Below, piece by piece: positions 34,085 through 45,786 of a DNA stretch of 50,701 bases. Made by a program: the position numbers and the translations under genes. The stretch is from assembly GCA_011634665.1 (NCBI GenBank), contig WAEK01000043.1:1-50701 (forward strand). The letters are read 5' to 3'. Under the pieces are notes generated by a model. It worked only from the letters and a program-made list of their open reading frames with translations. It searched no databases and was not told the origin of the DNA. How positions within the stretch are numbered: position 1 is the stretch's first letter; each line of letters starts with the position of its first letter. The DNA comes from Mortierella sp. BCC40632 (lineage: Eukaryota > Mortierellomycota > Mortierellomycetes > Mortierellales > Mortierellaceae).

Positions 34085-34348
34085 TGTCATGTCCTATTAA
34101 CTCTCCTCTTACTATAGGATCGCGGGCAAGTATCCTCCATCGGCAGATGGAGGAAAAAAGGTTGTGTTATACTTTCCGAAGTGCGCGAGCACTCGGAAAG
34201 GATGAAGTTTATTATTTTCGAGCAAGAACAAAAATCTAGTATAAAAGGGCGCAATAGGCGCATCCTATTTCCGTCAGTCTGCAATAAATATCTTTCCTTG
34301 CCCTTACCTTCCTGTCTCTAAAGGAGAGTCCTGTATTTGTCCATGACA
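34085..34348 (+). repeat. 5' LTR of element C
   Basis: 264 bp, from TGTCATGTCC to GTCCATGACA. TATAAAAG lies at about 34241; AGTCTGCAATAAA at 34276-34288 combines the presumed RNA start region and a polyadenylation signal. Identical to the 3' copy by eye. Confidence 0.94.
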
Positions 34349-34357
34349 TTGCAGACT
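34349..34357 (+). other. Self-priming primer-binding site of element C
   Basis: TTGCAGACT directly follows the LTR and is the exact complement of AGTCTGCAA at 34276-34284, about 36 bases after the TATA box, where transcription should begin. Tf1 of fission yeast primes in this way, folding its RNA 5' end onto the PBS. No TGG tRNA-type site is present. Confidence 0.7.
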
Positions 34358-34407
34358 CACCAACATCCTGCCACCTTCCCCAGCATATCCCCTACTCCCA
34401 CTATTCC

Positions 34408-35516
34408 ATGTCCAATCCCAACGAGACCACTCAAGGTCTCTTCACCTTCCATGCCCTGCTGGACCAAGCCCAGCAAGGGAATCTTGACCCCTCCCAGTTT
34501 GTGATGCACATTCAGCACACATATGAGTCCCTCCAACAACAAATGACAAGCCTACAGCAAGAACTAGCCAATGCACAAGCCAATCAAGTCCCCGGTACCC
34601 CGAACCTCACTACAGCCTTGGCCGATCGACTTCATGAATCCGCACTGATGAGCCAGAGTGTTGCCTCTAGTATGCAACAAATTGTCGAAACCTTGACACA
34701 CAGGCCCTCTTCCAATTCACGTCTTTCTCCCCCCTCTTTCCTCCAAGTTCAAAGGTGACAACTCTGAAATGAGCTTCTCCGATTTCAAAGCCAAGCTTGC
34801 CAGTTCCTTTGCCCGTTCTCCCGAGTCATTCCTACTTGACAAGCACAAGATCCACTTTGCTCTCCTGTCAATGGAAGGTGCCCCATTCAAGATGTTCGCT
34901 CCCTATCTAAACAACGAAGTTGAAGATGTCGATGGCCTCCTTGAAGATTATGGCGCGTTCCTGGATTCCATTGATGAGCTTTTCGGTGATCAGCTGGAAG
35001 TTGATGAGGCAGAAGACAAGATGAACAGTCTCAGGCAACACGGCAAGACAATGACCCAGTATATATCAGAGTTCAAGATCCTCCAAGCTAAGCTCAAATG
35101 GAACGAGTCTGCCCTGGTCTCCAAATTCAAGAATGGACTATCGCATGAGGTCAAGACCGCCATGGTTCCGTATTGGCACACACTCCGATCTTTGAAAGAC
35201 ATCCAGTCCAAGGCAGCTACGGTGTACAACAACCTTAGTCGCGGTCCCTCTCGACACACGAATGGCTCCGCCCCCAAGAAGCCCCACACCCTCTCCTCGG
35301 CCCCAATCAACCAATACACCAAGCCCCTCTCCTATGGCCATGGACCTGGATGCCTTGCGTGCCCGTCGAATCTCCGAAGCCGAAAAACAACGCCGTCGCG
35401 ATAATAACCTATGCCTTTACTGCGGTGGCTCAGGTCACATAGCCAACGAATGTCCTGTCAAGAGGTCCCGCATTGCCACCATTATGGCTGAGGTACAGGA
35501 AAACGACGAGGCCTAG
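34408..35516 (+). CDS. Element C Gag (frameshifted)
   Basis: Starts at 34408; a glutamine-rich helical N-terminus is followed by a capsid-like part ([37 protein letters not shown]) and a CCHC knuckle ([14 protein letters not shown]) near 35415-35456. It is read in three pieces, 34408-34758, 34769-35404 and 35262-35516, with frame changes near 34745 and in the C-run near 35270. The stop TAG is at 35514-35516, and pol opens in the -1 frame. Confidence 0.88.
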
Positions 35517-38500
35517 GTCCACCGACAGACTGGACACTAGGCCAAGTCCTCGCCTCTTCTGACCCCTCTCCACCCAGAGTCTGTCTCCTTGTTAAGGCTG
35601 TTCTAGCACTGCCCAACCAAAACCCTATCCATATCAAAGCACTTGTCGATTCCGGAGCTCAAACTTCCTTCATTGATCATTCTCTTGTCCAAAAGCACTC
35701 AGTCCCCACCACTCCCTTGCTCCACCCCATCCAATTGAATATGGCTGACGGTCAGAGTAGCGCCTCTGGTCCTGTTACCCAGTTCACCCAACTTCCTCTT
35801 AGTATCGATAACCATCATGAGATCGTTACCCTCCATGTCACCAAACTCCAACGCCAGTCTGTTATCCTTGGAATAGACTGGCTCGAAAAACACAACCCTC
35901 TTATCAATTGGAAAGAACACGTCATTCTCTTCCGAGACCTGTATTGCAATAAACACTGTTTTGAACAGTATCCTGTCTTGTCCCATGAGTCACTCGACTC
36001 TTCTGTCCTGTCTTGTATTGTTGTTGATGATCCTTGTCCTAGTCTTGAACATTATTCCTTATGCCAAATATCCAGTGTAGATGTCCCTGATGAAAGCCTG
36101 TCCGAGTCTAGTCCTGATCCTCTTGCATTCCTGCCTAGTGAATATTCCGAATTCGCCCCGCTCTTCAAAGATCGAGAAATAGGAAGATTGCCTCCCCACA
36201 GAGAATGTGATCACGCCATCCCCTTAGAGCCTGAAGCCAAGACCCCTTATGGTCCCCTCTACACTCTCTCACAGGTGGAACTGAAGGCTCTCCGAGAATA
36301 CCTAGATGAAAACTTGGAAAAAGGCTTCATTCGTAAATCAGAATCTCCTGCAGGAGCTCCTGTCCTATTCGTACCTAAGAAAGGTGGAAAGTTACGTCTC
36401 TGTGTAGACTACCGAGCACTAAACAAGATCACTGTCAAGAATCGTTGCCCATTACCCCTGATATCAGAGACCCTTGAACGACTTGGCTCGGCCCGCATAT
36501 TTACCAAGCTTGACCTTAAAGGGGCCTACAACCTGATAAGAATTGCGAAAGGCGATGAGTGGAAGACAGCCTTTCGCACTCGTTATGGGCACTTCGAGTA
36601 TACCGTGATGCCGTTTGGCCTGACCAATGCACCTGCTACCTTCCAAGCGTTTATCAACGACGTCCTGCGAGAAGCCCTTGACGAACATGTCGTTGCGTAT
36701 ATGGACGACATCCTGATCTATTCGCCAGACACCGAGACTCACAGGACCCATGTACGAAGGATCATGCAATTGCTGATGGACGCCGACCTACAAGTGAGCG
36801 CAGAAAAGTGTGAGTTCAATGTAACCAAGGTAGAATTTCTTGGCTATGTTATCTCGCCAGATGGCATCTCAATGGACCCCAAGAAAGTCGCTGTAGTCCT
36901 CTCCTGGCCCACACCCACGTCTGTCCGTGATATCCAAGCATTCCTCGGGTTTGCCAACTTCTATCGACGATTCATCAAGTTCTTTTTCGGGGTCGTGTCC
37001 GCCATAACTCGACTGCTCAAGAAAGGAGTCCCATTTGAGTGGGACGCTAAAGCGCAAGAAGCCTTTGATAATTTAAAAAGGTTGTTCACATCAGAGCCAA
37101 TCCTGCAACATTTCGACCCTGCCAAGCCCTGTTTCCTCGAGCCCGATGCTTCCAAGGATGCCATTGGCATGATTTGTAGCCAGCCAGATGACAATGGAGT
37201 CTTACGCCCCATTGCCTTTCATTCCAGGTCACTATCCGGCCCTGAAAGGAACTACCATGTCCATGACACCGAGCTCCTCGCTGCAATCGAAGGCTTGGAG
37301 CACTTCCGCCACTTCTTCGCCTATTCACCCCTTCCTGCAACGATCCTGACCGATCACAAGAATCTGGAGTACTTCTCTGAGAAGCGTTCTTTGAGTGATC
37401 GCCAAATCCGCTATGCCGAGCGTTTGTCCAAGTTTAACGTCCGTGTAGTGTATCGCCCTGGAGTCCTGAATGGTGCCGCAGATGCTCTTTCCCGCATGTA
37501 CCCTCCTGAAGGGGGGGAGGACCGCGTTCATGTCGCGCTCTTACCTAAATCAGAGACCACCCTCCAAGCGACTGCATCCATTGCCCCCATCATGGCCGAT
37601 GATGAGGAAATAGAGCTGGCCAATGACGGAGAAGAACCCGACCGAGCCCCAGCGGACATCACTGATCGCCTCAAGAATTCCTATCAGGATTATGAGGACT
37701 TCCAAGAAATTATCGAAGGCGTCCAGCAAGATCCAGAGGCATACACAGAATGGTCCTATGACAACGGCCTCCTGTTCTATGATGGCAAAATAGCCGTACC
37801 AGATGATGAAGAGATTCAGAGGGATATTCTGACCGAATGCCATGACAGGCCCAATGCAGGACACTTTGGCATGTACAAGACTCATGAGCTAGTCAGCCGT
37901 ACCTATTATTGGCCAACCATGAGGATGTTTGTCAAGAGATTTGTGAGCACCTGTGACATCTGCCAGCGCAACAAGAAGTCCCGTCATAAACCTTACGGCC
38001 TCTATGTCCCAGTCCCTGCCCCCCCGAAGTACCATGGTCTTCTATCTCTGTGGACTTCATTACCCAGCTTCCTTTGTCAAAGGGGTTCACAGCAATCCTG
38101 GTCGCTGTTGATCGCCTAACCAAGATGGCGCATTTTTGTCCCCACTACAAGTAATGTGGATGCTGACTCCCTCGCCACCCTCTTTTTGAACAATGTCGTG
38201 TCCAGCCATGGTCTACCTGACGACATCTTGACAGACCGAGGAACAGTCTTCACTGCCGAGTACACACGTCACTTCCTTAGCGCCCTTAGGATTAATCAAA
38301 ACACGACAACAGCATACCACCAACAGGCTAACGGACAAGCAGAACGCACCAACTCCACCCCTAGAGCAATACCTCCGTTGCTTCCTCAACTACCAGCAAG
38401 ACAATTGGGCTGACCTTTTGCCGATGGCACAGTTCTGTTACAATAATACTGTCCATTCGTCGATCCACACGACACCCTTCTATGCGTGCCTTGGGTACCA

Positions 38501-39128
38501 CCCTCGCTTCAATGTCAGCATCCCAAGAGTCGCAGTCAACAACCCCAGAGCCGAACACCGCCTCCAAGAATTAAAAGAGTTGCAAGAAGACCTCAAGTTC
38601 CATATTGAGTACGCCAACGAAGCCCACGAAAGAAATTACAACAACCGCACACAAGATCAACCCTCTCTCCAGGTCAATGACCAGGTGTGGTTGCTTCGAA
38701 CCAACATCCAGACCAAGCGCCCCTCCTCGAAGTTGGACAATGTTAGATTGGGTCCATTCAAGATCACAGAGGCAGTAGGCTCGCGGTCATTCCGTCTGGA
38801 GCTTCCACCGGAGTTGTCACGCCTGCATCCTGTCTTCCATGTTTCCCTCTTGGAGCCTTACCTGGAGAACGACATTGCGGGACGCATTGCTGCTCCCCCT
38901 CCTGCAATTGATGTAGATGGAGAAGTAGAATGGGAGGTTGAAGAGATTCTCGATTCAAGATGGAGATACCGCCGACTACAGTATTTGGTCAAGTGGCTTG
39001 GTCACAACGAGCAGACGTGGCAGAGCGTGACCGACGTCGAAAATTGCCCTGACCTAGTACAAGATTTCCATGCAAGATATCCTGACAAGCCAAGGCCACC
39101 AGATGGCGCTCTCGGAGCTCGCGCCTAG
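35517..39128 (+). CDS. Element C Pol (frameshifted)
   Basis: Protease ([11 protein letters not shown] near 35650), reverse transcriptase (YMDDILIYS), RNase H ([29 protein letters not shown]), zinc region ([10 protein letters not shown]...CDICQRN), integrase core ([11 protein letters not shown], [15 protein letters not shown]) and a C-terminal chromodomain ([20 protein letters not shown]). Open stretches are 35717-38119, 38156-38413 and 38418-39128; the breaks near 38035, 38130 and 38360 are single-base changes. The exact pol start is not determined; the -1 frame is open across the gag stop. A purine tract AGGGAGGGGA precedes the 3' LTR. Confidence 0.9.
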
Positions 39129-39137
39129 GGAGGGGAT

Positions 39138-39401
39138 TGTCATGTCCTATTAACTCTCCTCTTACTATAGGATCGCGGGCAAGTATCCTCCATCGGCAGA
39201 TGGAGGAAAAAAGGTTGTGTTATACTTTCCGAAGTGCGCGAGCACTCGGAAAGGATGAAGTTTATTATTTTCGAGCAAGAACAAAAATCTAGTATAAAAG
39301 GGCGCAATAGGCGCATCCTATTTCCGTCAGTCTGCAATAAATATCTTTCCTTGCCCTTACCTTCCTGTCTCTAAAGGAGAGTCCTGTATTTGTCCATGAC
39401 A
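39138..39401 (+). repeat. 3' LTR of element C
   Basis: 264 bp, identical by eye to 34085-34348, followed by the CTTTG duplication. Confidence 0.94.
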
Positions 39402-39546
39402 CTTTGGCTATCTCGAGTTCTGGCAGAGGCTTCGTCATAACTACAACACTGATCCCCCTCCATGGCCATTCCACCCTGACGGAAGCCGACTTAGACGCTC
39501 TGACTGGTTCCCCTCCCGCATCACACACCCTACTCTTTTGACTTAG

Positions 39547-39910
39547 AATATTTTCGACTTGACTTTTTTTTCACATTTGACTTTTTTGACTCTCCCTTCG
39601 CCATATCACTTCTATAGCCTTCCCTACTCCTAGATTGCCTTCTGGCCACTCTATTAAAAGAACTTAAAGCCTAAAAATCCCTAACCTAAGCCCTAAATCC
39701 TGGCTAAACAGTTTCCCCCTCCACTTTCCACTTCCAGAACCTTCTGGAACCCCTGCACTGCCACTTCATCTTCCTCAGCCACCCGCAGTAACTGCGGATT
39801 TGTCATCCACCTCTGACTCACTCTGTATCCATCCAATTTTTTTTCTTCTCCGACTCTGGGATTTTTCTATTTAATCAACCACACGCCAGGTCCGTCGCAT
39901 CTCCTTCATC
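39547..39910 (+). other. LINE-1 3' tail and LINE-2 5' leader
   Basis: Follows the LINE-1 ORF2 stop. It contains T-rich repeats around TTGACTTTTTT and a degenerate telomere-like cluster (CCCTAACCTAAGCCCTAAA near 39690). The boundary between the two LINEs is not visible, because no poly(A) or duplication marks it. Confidence 0.45.
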
Positions 39911-41451
39911 ATGGGGACCCCCGGCACCCCCGAAGATCTCGCTGAGATCTCCGCCAAGTTTATCGGCAACCCGATCGACATCCTCCGCGCCGATTACCTT
40001 GTCAAGGAGTATGGTCATCGCTGGCCATTTCCTTGCAAGCGTCACAATTGCCCAGTCAACAAGTTCTCTAAGGATCAAGTAATCTCGAAACGAGGTCTTT
40101 ACGCTCGTCGTTACGCCCGAACCTGCAAGCATGAGAAGATTACCGTCGAGGAGGCAATCAAGTATCTTGGTTCTTTCGACAAAGGTGTCAATTGCACCTC
40201 GTCCCCCATCACTCAGCCCCTTTCCTCCATCAACAACAGTTCTCCTTCTTTGTTCTCTTCCTCTCCCCATTCTCCTTTGACTTCTACGCCTGCCCCTGCC
40301 CCTGCCCTTGCCCCTGTTTCTGTTCAACCCAACTCCATTGATTCGTCTATCGAGCAGTTCACTTCTGTGGACTTTGAAGAAATCTCTTCCATGTCCCAGG
40401 GGGAGAGCGCTGTCTCCTCTGTTTTCCCCGCTTCTGCCCTCCCTCAAGACGATATGGATGAATCTATGGATACTCTTGAGTTACCTAGTGACTTTGTTTT
40501 GTCTTCTTTGCCCCCTCCTTCATCTACCCCTGTTGCCTTCACCTCCGACTACTCGTTTCCTGTCTCTGCCTTCACCTTTCCTGCAGCACAGATCCCTCCA
40601 TCGCAACCCAGCACTATCCACCCTCCTCCCCTCATCCCTGAGACTTCTCTTTCCTCTCATCCTGTTGTCCTACTCCCCTCACAATCTCCCAAGGCAGTTG
40701 CTCCCGGTGGTGGTGCTTCTACTTTGGGTCGCAAGAGGCCCCGTCGTATCATCAATGATTCCGAGTCTGATGGGCCGACATCCAATGCTCCTGAATCATC
40801 TTCTGCTGCTTCTTTCCGTAACTTGGCCAAGGAGGCCAGTCGTTTGGAAAAGCTTCGCAAGTTTGATCCGGAACTGTGTGATGAGATTGTCCACAATCGG
40901 TCTCGACTTTTCAAAGAGTATGAGTCTATTAAGGCTCTTCTTGAGAAAGTTCAGAATGATATTGCTGGCATTCGCGAAGCTCCTTCCTCCTCTGTTCCCC
41001 TCCAACACTCCCCTCCCTCTGCCGAGTTCTCAGCCTTGAAGTTGCAGGTCTCCGAGTTGACTAATGTTGTCTCAGCTTTGTCTACTCGTGTCGAGAACAC
41101 AGAGTCTTCGCTCGAGAAAACTGTTGCCGTCATTGGCCGTTTGGATTCTCTTGCTGATAGACTTGAGGCTAGTGTTTCTCAAAAAAAGCCCGAGCCAAAA
41201 AACTAGTCCCACACAATGTAAAATTTCTCGGTGAAAGCTCACCCGACTCGGCTCGAAAATTTACATTGTGTGGGACTGACTTTTTTGGCTCGGGCTTTTT
41301 TTGAGAAACACTACTTGAGGCAGCCACGACTGCGTCGTTGACTACCTCTGCTGCTTTCCCTGCACTTCCTGCCTCGCCTATTCCCACTCGCCGTCTTCCT
41401 GCCAAAGCTGCTGCTCCCGCCTCCTCCGCCTATGAGGGAAAAGAAGAGTAG
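39911..41451 (+). pseudogene. LINE-2 ORF1, interrupted by a MITE
   Basis: From the ATG at 39911 (GTPGTPEDLAEISAKF...) an N-terminal part with a Cys/His pattern (CKRHNC ... TCKH) is followed by a long Ser/Pro-rich linker with NLS-like KRPRR, then a heptad-rich coiled coil (LQVSELTNVVSALSTRVEN). The MITE at 41170 cuts it; skipping the MITE and one duplication restores the frame to the stop TAG at 41449-41451. This resembles RNA-binding ORF1 proteins. ORF2 does not follow; host-like or rearranged DNA and element D do. Confidence 0.6.
41170..41313. mobile_element. hAT-like hairpin MITE, copy 3 (144 bp)
   Basis: Same orientation as copy 1, one A shorter in an A-run. The duplication is CTTGAGGC (41162-41169 and 41314-41321). 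It interrupts LINE-2 ORF1. Confidence 0.92.
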
Positions 41452-41512
41452 TTATTGATTAGAAGCATCTGTCCTTAGACCCTAAACCGTCGTGTAGTAA
41501 TTGATACTGGTC

Positions 41513-41779
41513 TGTAACAAGGCAAGAGGAATAGGGAAGGAGAAGAACAAGGACAGGGACTAGGACAAAGGCTAGGGACAAGAAGTGAGTTACTAACTGA
41601 CGTTTATTGAGAAAGAAAGAGAGGAAATAAATACTAGAGAAGATATGTAGAAAAAGGGGTGAACCCTTTCCATGGAGCGCGGCAATGGGGGAAGAAAATT
41701 CGTGTCCGTCCGTACAGATCGAAACATTCCAGCAAGGACATTCTCAAAGAGACGCACCAAGGTAGCATACTCTTTGACA
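41513..41779 (-). repeat. 3' LTR of element D
   Basis: 267 bp; on the minus strand from TGTCAAAGAG to CCTTGTTACA. Identical by eye to 46486-46752. It contains ATAAACG-type and TATTTAT motifs but no strong TATA box that I can place. Confidence 0.92.
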
Positions 41780-41788
41780 CTCCCCCTC

Positions 41789-44700
41789 TTAAAAGAGGTC
41801 CTTCTCCTTGAGAGTATCTCGGTAATCTTGAATAACATCCTGTGCGTTCTCGAGGTCTTCGAGCGTCTGCCAAGTGCTATCTTTTACCGGGAAACCAACC
41901 CATTTGACTAGGAATTTAATTAGACCTTCCTTTGTCTTCTTGTGCTTGACGATTCGCTCCACCTCATAGGGCTGTTCATAGTACTCATCGCTATCGTCAA
42001 TGAGAGGTTCCTTGTCAGGCCTCAGCTCTTCATTATCCGCAAACTCGTCACTCCTACGAGTAGTAGCCCTGAGCTTGGAGACGTGGAACACAGGATGCAG
42101 TCGACTTCTAGGAGGTAACTGCAACTTGTAGTTCAAGGGACTTGGTTGAGCAATAATTTTGTAAGGTCCTAGGAATGGTCTCCTCAGTTTGTTGACCTTC
42201 TTTTTGTCGCATTTTCCGTGGCGGTTTTGATATCGGTTGCGTCGATATAGACAAGATCGTCTATTTCAAATATGGCCTCGCGTCTGTGGGCATCGTACTG
42301 GTCAGAGTACTTTTTGTGACTGTCTTGGATAGCGTCATAAACAATTCGGAATCTCGCTTGGTGTTTCTCCATCTCTTCTTTCACATTAGGTTGTTTGACC
42401 ACATGAGCTTTTTCCGTCAAGAGTGTCGCTGGTGTTAACGGTACGTGTCCATACATCACTTCGAATGGGCTAAGTCCTGTAGCGGATGACTTGGCAGAAT
42501 TATGCGCAGACTCGGCATGGATGAGGAATTCGTCCCAATCATCGTGAGCCTCATTCGTGTATAAGCGCAGATACTGTTCCAAGGACTGGATGATTCGCTC
42601 TGCTTGTCCGTTTGATTGTTGATGTCTAGCGGTTGACATGTCTAGACTCGTTCCAAGATGCTCGAAAAGGCTCTTCCAGAATGTACTGGTGAATCTGGTG
42701 TCTCGGTCCGACACGATTGACTTGGGAACTCCATAATGTCGGAACACTTGCTGGAAAAATATGTTGGCAACATCCTTGGCGGTGCAACTGGTTTTTGTGG
42801 CGACAAACACAGCGGCTTTACTAAACCTGTCCACAAATACTACTATTGCATCATGTCCTGCTTTCGTTTTAGGTAGATGTGTCACCAGGTCCATTGCAAT
42901 GTGCGTCCAAGGTTTCTCTGGAATGGGTAATGGCTGCAATAGCCCCAGTTCTTTTGTAGTTCTGTGCTTGCTAAGTCGACACTCGTGGCACGAGCTAACA
43001 TAATTTTGACGGATTGCCACATGCCCGGCCAATAGTATCCTTCAGATAGCCGGACGTATGTCTTGTCAACACCAAGGTGTCCTGCTAACGACGAGTCATG
43101 GATTTCCTTCATGATCGTAGACTTTTCCTCTGGTAGGTTGGGTACACATAATCGCATGTCTTTCTTAAGGTAGAGGAGGTTGTCATGGAGCGTGAACTCG
43201 TACGGGTTATTCTTTCCTTGAACTGCTCTAACTCGTTTCAACCAATCGCCAAAATCTTCATCCTCCTCGTAGGCCTCTCTGCAAGCTTCCAAGATTGTGG
43301 ATCCGATTACTGGTTTTGACTCCATACTGGCTGCATCTTGGTAGTCCGGCCTTCTTGAAAGAGCATCAGGTACAACATTGAGTGGTCCTTTTTTTGTATC
43401 GTATCACAAAATTATACTCTGCTAGTTTTTCCATCCAGCGAATTTGGCGAGGACTGAGCGTGTTCTTTGTATCCAGATATTTTAGTGATTCATGATCGGT
43501 GAAAACAATAAAGGGCTCGGCTGTCGAATGCAGATATACTCGCCATTTTTGGAGTGCATGGACGGCGGCAAGTTGTTCTTTTTCATGGATTGGGTAATTA
43601 ATCTCTGCAGCGGACAGTTTCCTTTGATTCGAACGCGACTGGTCGACCGTTCTGCATTAACGCTGCACCAATAGCATATTTCGAGGAGTCGACATGGACT
43701 TCAACAGGGAGTTCGGGATTGAAGACAGCCAGGACTGGGGCGTTCATAATTGCCTTTTTCAATTTTTTGAACGCACGTTTTTGTTCTTTCAACCATCGGA
43801 AGGTCACATCTTTTTTCAGTAGTTCAGTGAGGGGAGCGGCAATCTTGGCGAGCTTGTGAATGAAGCGTCGGTAGTGGTTGACAAGTCCTAGAAACGATTG
43901 GATATCTAGGACACAGCGCAAGGCTGGCCACTCGGCTATTGCCTGGACTTTGGGGGTCGACCGATACGCCCTTGCTGGACACGATGTGTCCTAGGAAGCC
44001 AACTTCGCTCTTGGCAAATTCGCACTTGGACAGCTTGGCATACAGTCGATGTTCTCGTAATTTGCGCAAGATAATTTCCAAATGAACTAAATGTTGTTCC
44101 ATGTTCTTGCTGAATATCAATAGATCGTCGAGGTATATGATCACACAACCATCCAGTTCGGTTCGGAAAACTTCGTTCATTAATGTCATGAAGGTGGCAG
44201 GAGCATTGGTCAATCCGAATGGCAGCACAAGGAACTCATATAGGCCGTATCTTGTGCGAAAAGCGGTCTTGTGTACGTCGTTTTCGTGAATTCGAACTTG
44301 GTGATAACCTGTTCGTAAATCCATTTTGCTAAACACTTCTGCGCCGTTCAGTCGATCAAGCAACTCATCAATTCTTGGTAACGGATAAGTATTCCTGATT
44401 GTTTGTTTGTTCAATGCTCTGTAGTCAATGCACATTCTCAAGTCGCCTTCTTTTTTCCGCACAAACAATACAGGAGCACCGTAAGGGGATTGACTAGGTC
44501 TAATGAACCCGTGTCGTAGCAGGTCATCAATTTGTTTTTTGAGCTCGTCCATTTCGGCCAAGGAAAGTTGATAGGTAGGCCTAGAGGGCGGCGTCGATCC
44601 AGGAATCAGGTCAATGTGATGGTCTACTGACCGCTCAGGAGGTAGTTCTTTCGGGAGTTCCTCTGGAAATACATCGCTGTATTTTTCTAGGAGAACTTCT

Positions 44701-45786
44701 ACCTCCGGTGGCTGACTTTCGCTTTTCTTGTTATCCTCCTCGTTCGATCGCACAATGCACAAGTAGGCTTGGTGTTTTCCAAGGGAACGTTTGAATTGCA
44801 TTGCGGACAATACTGGTTGGTGTGTCGGTCGGGTGTATCCTTGGATTACAATGTCAGGTTCGACTCGGATGACGTGGTTGGCAAGGTCTAATATTGGTTG
44901 CGGTTTACTATGTGCCAGCCAACGTTTGCCCAGGATTGCTTCGAATTTCATGTCGACAACATTGAATTGGATTACTGGGCAAAAATTGTCGGCAAGTCGG
45001 AGTCGGATGTGGCAATATTGGGTACAAAGTGTTGGTTGGCCATTGCCAAACGCAACTGTTGTTGGATTTCGCTTTTTTGACGTTGCGATATGAAGGCGCT
45101 TGACTACCTCGTAATTAATGTAACTTGCGGATGCGCCGCTATCTACCATAATGTCGATAGTATGATCCTTGAAACGACCGGCCACATACATGAGAGGTTC
45201 GTCTTCGATTTCTTCTGGTAATTCAGGGTTAACTTCCTGACTGTTGGAATCTGGACATGGACTAGCAGAAAACTTATTCTGGGGACTGGGAGTGAAGGTT
45301 GAGTCGTCTGACTCACTACTGGATTCACGGGACACGGCACTACATTCTGCACTTGCAGGGAACTCGGGGGCCAAGGCTACTATTGGTATCTTGAACAGGC
45401 AGCGGCTCACGTGAACCGACGACATTTAACGGGGTTGGACTGGGAATGGCACTCGCTGAGAACCGGAAACCAACTTTGGTCTCGGAACTGGGATCAATTG
45501 TTAACCCACTTGGATCGACAATTTTAGGCTGGGAGGAGATACGAAGCTCACTTGAGCTGGAGGGACATGATTCTGATTGTTTAGAAATGTCACTCGACGT
45601 TTCTGGACAATTTGTGGGTTTAGGGAACACTCCTTCTGGACAATCACCAATAACATTTACGACCGTAGTCCCATATAAAGATCCAGAATTCTTTATTGGG
45701 ACGGGGCTTTTCCCCGACGCATTCTTTTTTCTTTGCCTCACAGTTCTTGGCTTGATGGCCAGGTTGGTGACAATAGAAGCATGCAC
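41789..45786 (-). CDS. Element D Pol (frameshifted)
   Basis: On the minus strand: a linker from about 45786, protease ([12 protein letters not shown] near 45150), RT ([23 protein letters not shown]), RNase H ([12 protein letters not shown]), zinc region ([10 protein letters not shown]), integrase ([25 protein letters not shown]) and chromodomain ([16 protein letters not shown]...[11 protein letters not shown]) ending at 41789. The main open pieces are 43824-45425, 43598-43921, 42882-43325, 42184-43032 and 41789-42136. The frame changes between them are mostly in short runs. Pol overlaps the end of gag in another frame. Confidence 0.9.

Larger units (their letters stand above)
34085..39401 (+). 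mobile_element. Tf1/sushi-like Ty3/gypsy element C
   Basis: 5317 bp with identical 264-bp LTRs (34085-34348 and 39138-39401), a perfect 5-bp duplication CTTTG (34080-34084 and 39402-39406) and a complete gag-PR-RT-RNase H-INT-chromodomain set. RT wording ([32 protein letters not shown]) resembles the Tf1/sushi/MAGGY group. The primer-binding site is complementary to its own LTR rather than to a tRNA. LTR identity shows a very young insertion, into LINE-1 ORF2. Confidence 0.95.
28196..39546 (+). mobile_element. LINE-1: APE-type non-LTR retrotransposon with nested insertions
   Basis: Comprises the end of ORF1, then ORF2 with endonuclease, RT and a C-terminal CCHC motif. It is cut by a pentamer-repeat element with a Tc1 inside (28417-30416), two hairpin MITEs (30970-31114 and 33103-33247) and LTR element C (34085-39401). 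Each insertion has a target duplication, and removing it restores the sequence. The 5' end is missing where it abuts the LTR of A. ORF1 and ORF2 overlap as TAATG. Confidence 0.92.
30648..39546 (+). pseudogene. LINE-1 ORF2: endonuclease, reverse transcriptase, CCHC, interrupted
   Basis: The ATG at 30648 overlaps the ORF1 stop (TAATG). An APE endonuclease follows: AYLNCRG, CSETW, VILGDLNVRL and SDHKVMDC. Reverse transcriptase motifs are FRPISL, the YDFAQAYDTVP region, GSLLSPLLF and the catalytic LLFADD. The C-terminus has CSKCKQRFSRRHVKEC (CCHC). The last part, after element C, begins at 39407 and ends in TAG at 39544-39546; removing C and one CTTTG joins it in frame. Without insertions ORF2 is about 3270 nt (about 1090 residues). 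Frame changes remain near 31965, at a 14-bp tandem duplication (32006-32033), in a G-run near 32070 and near 32625. The MITEs add in-frame stops. Confidence 0.9.

Noticed and set aside
35470..35530. A slippery -1 heptamer at the end of gag in element C
   Set aside because: Pol is in the -1 frame, but GGAAAAC in the local phase does not fit X XXY YYZ and no strong hairpin follows, so I do not claim a signal.
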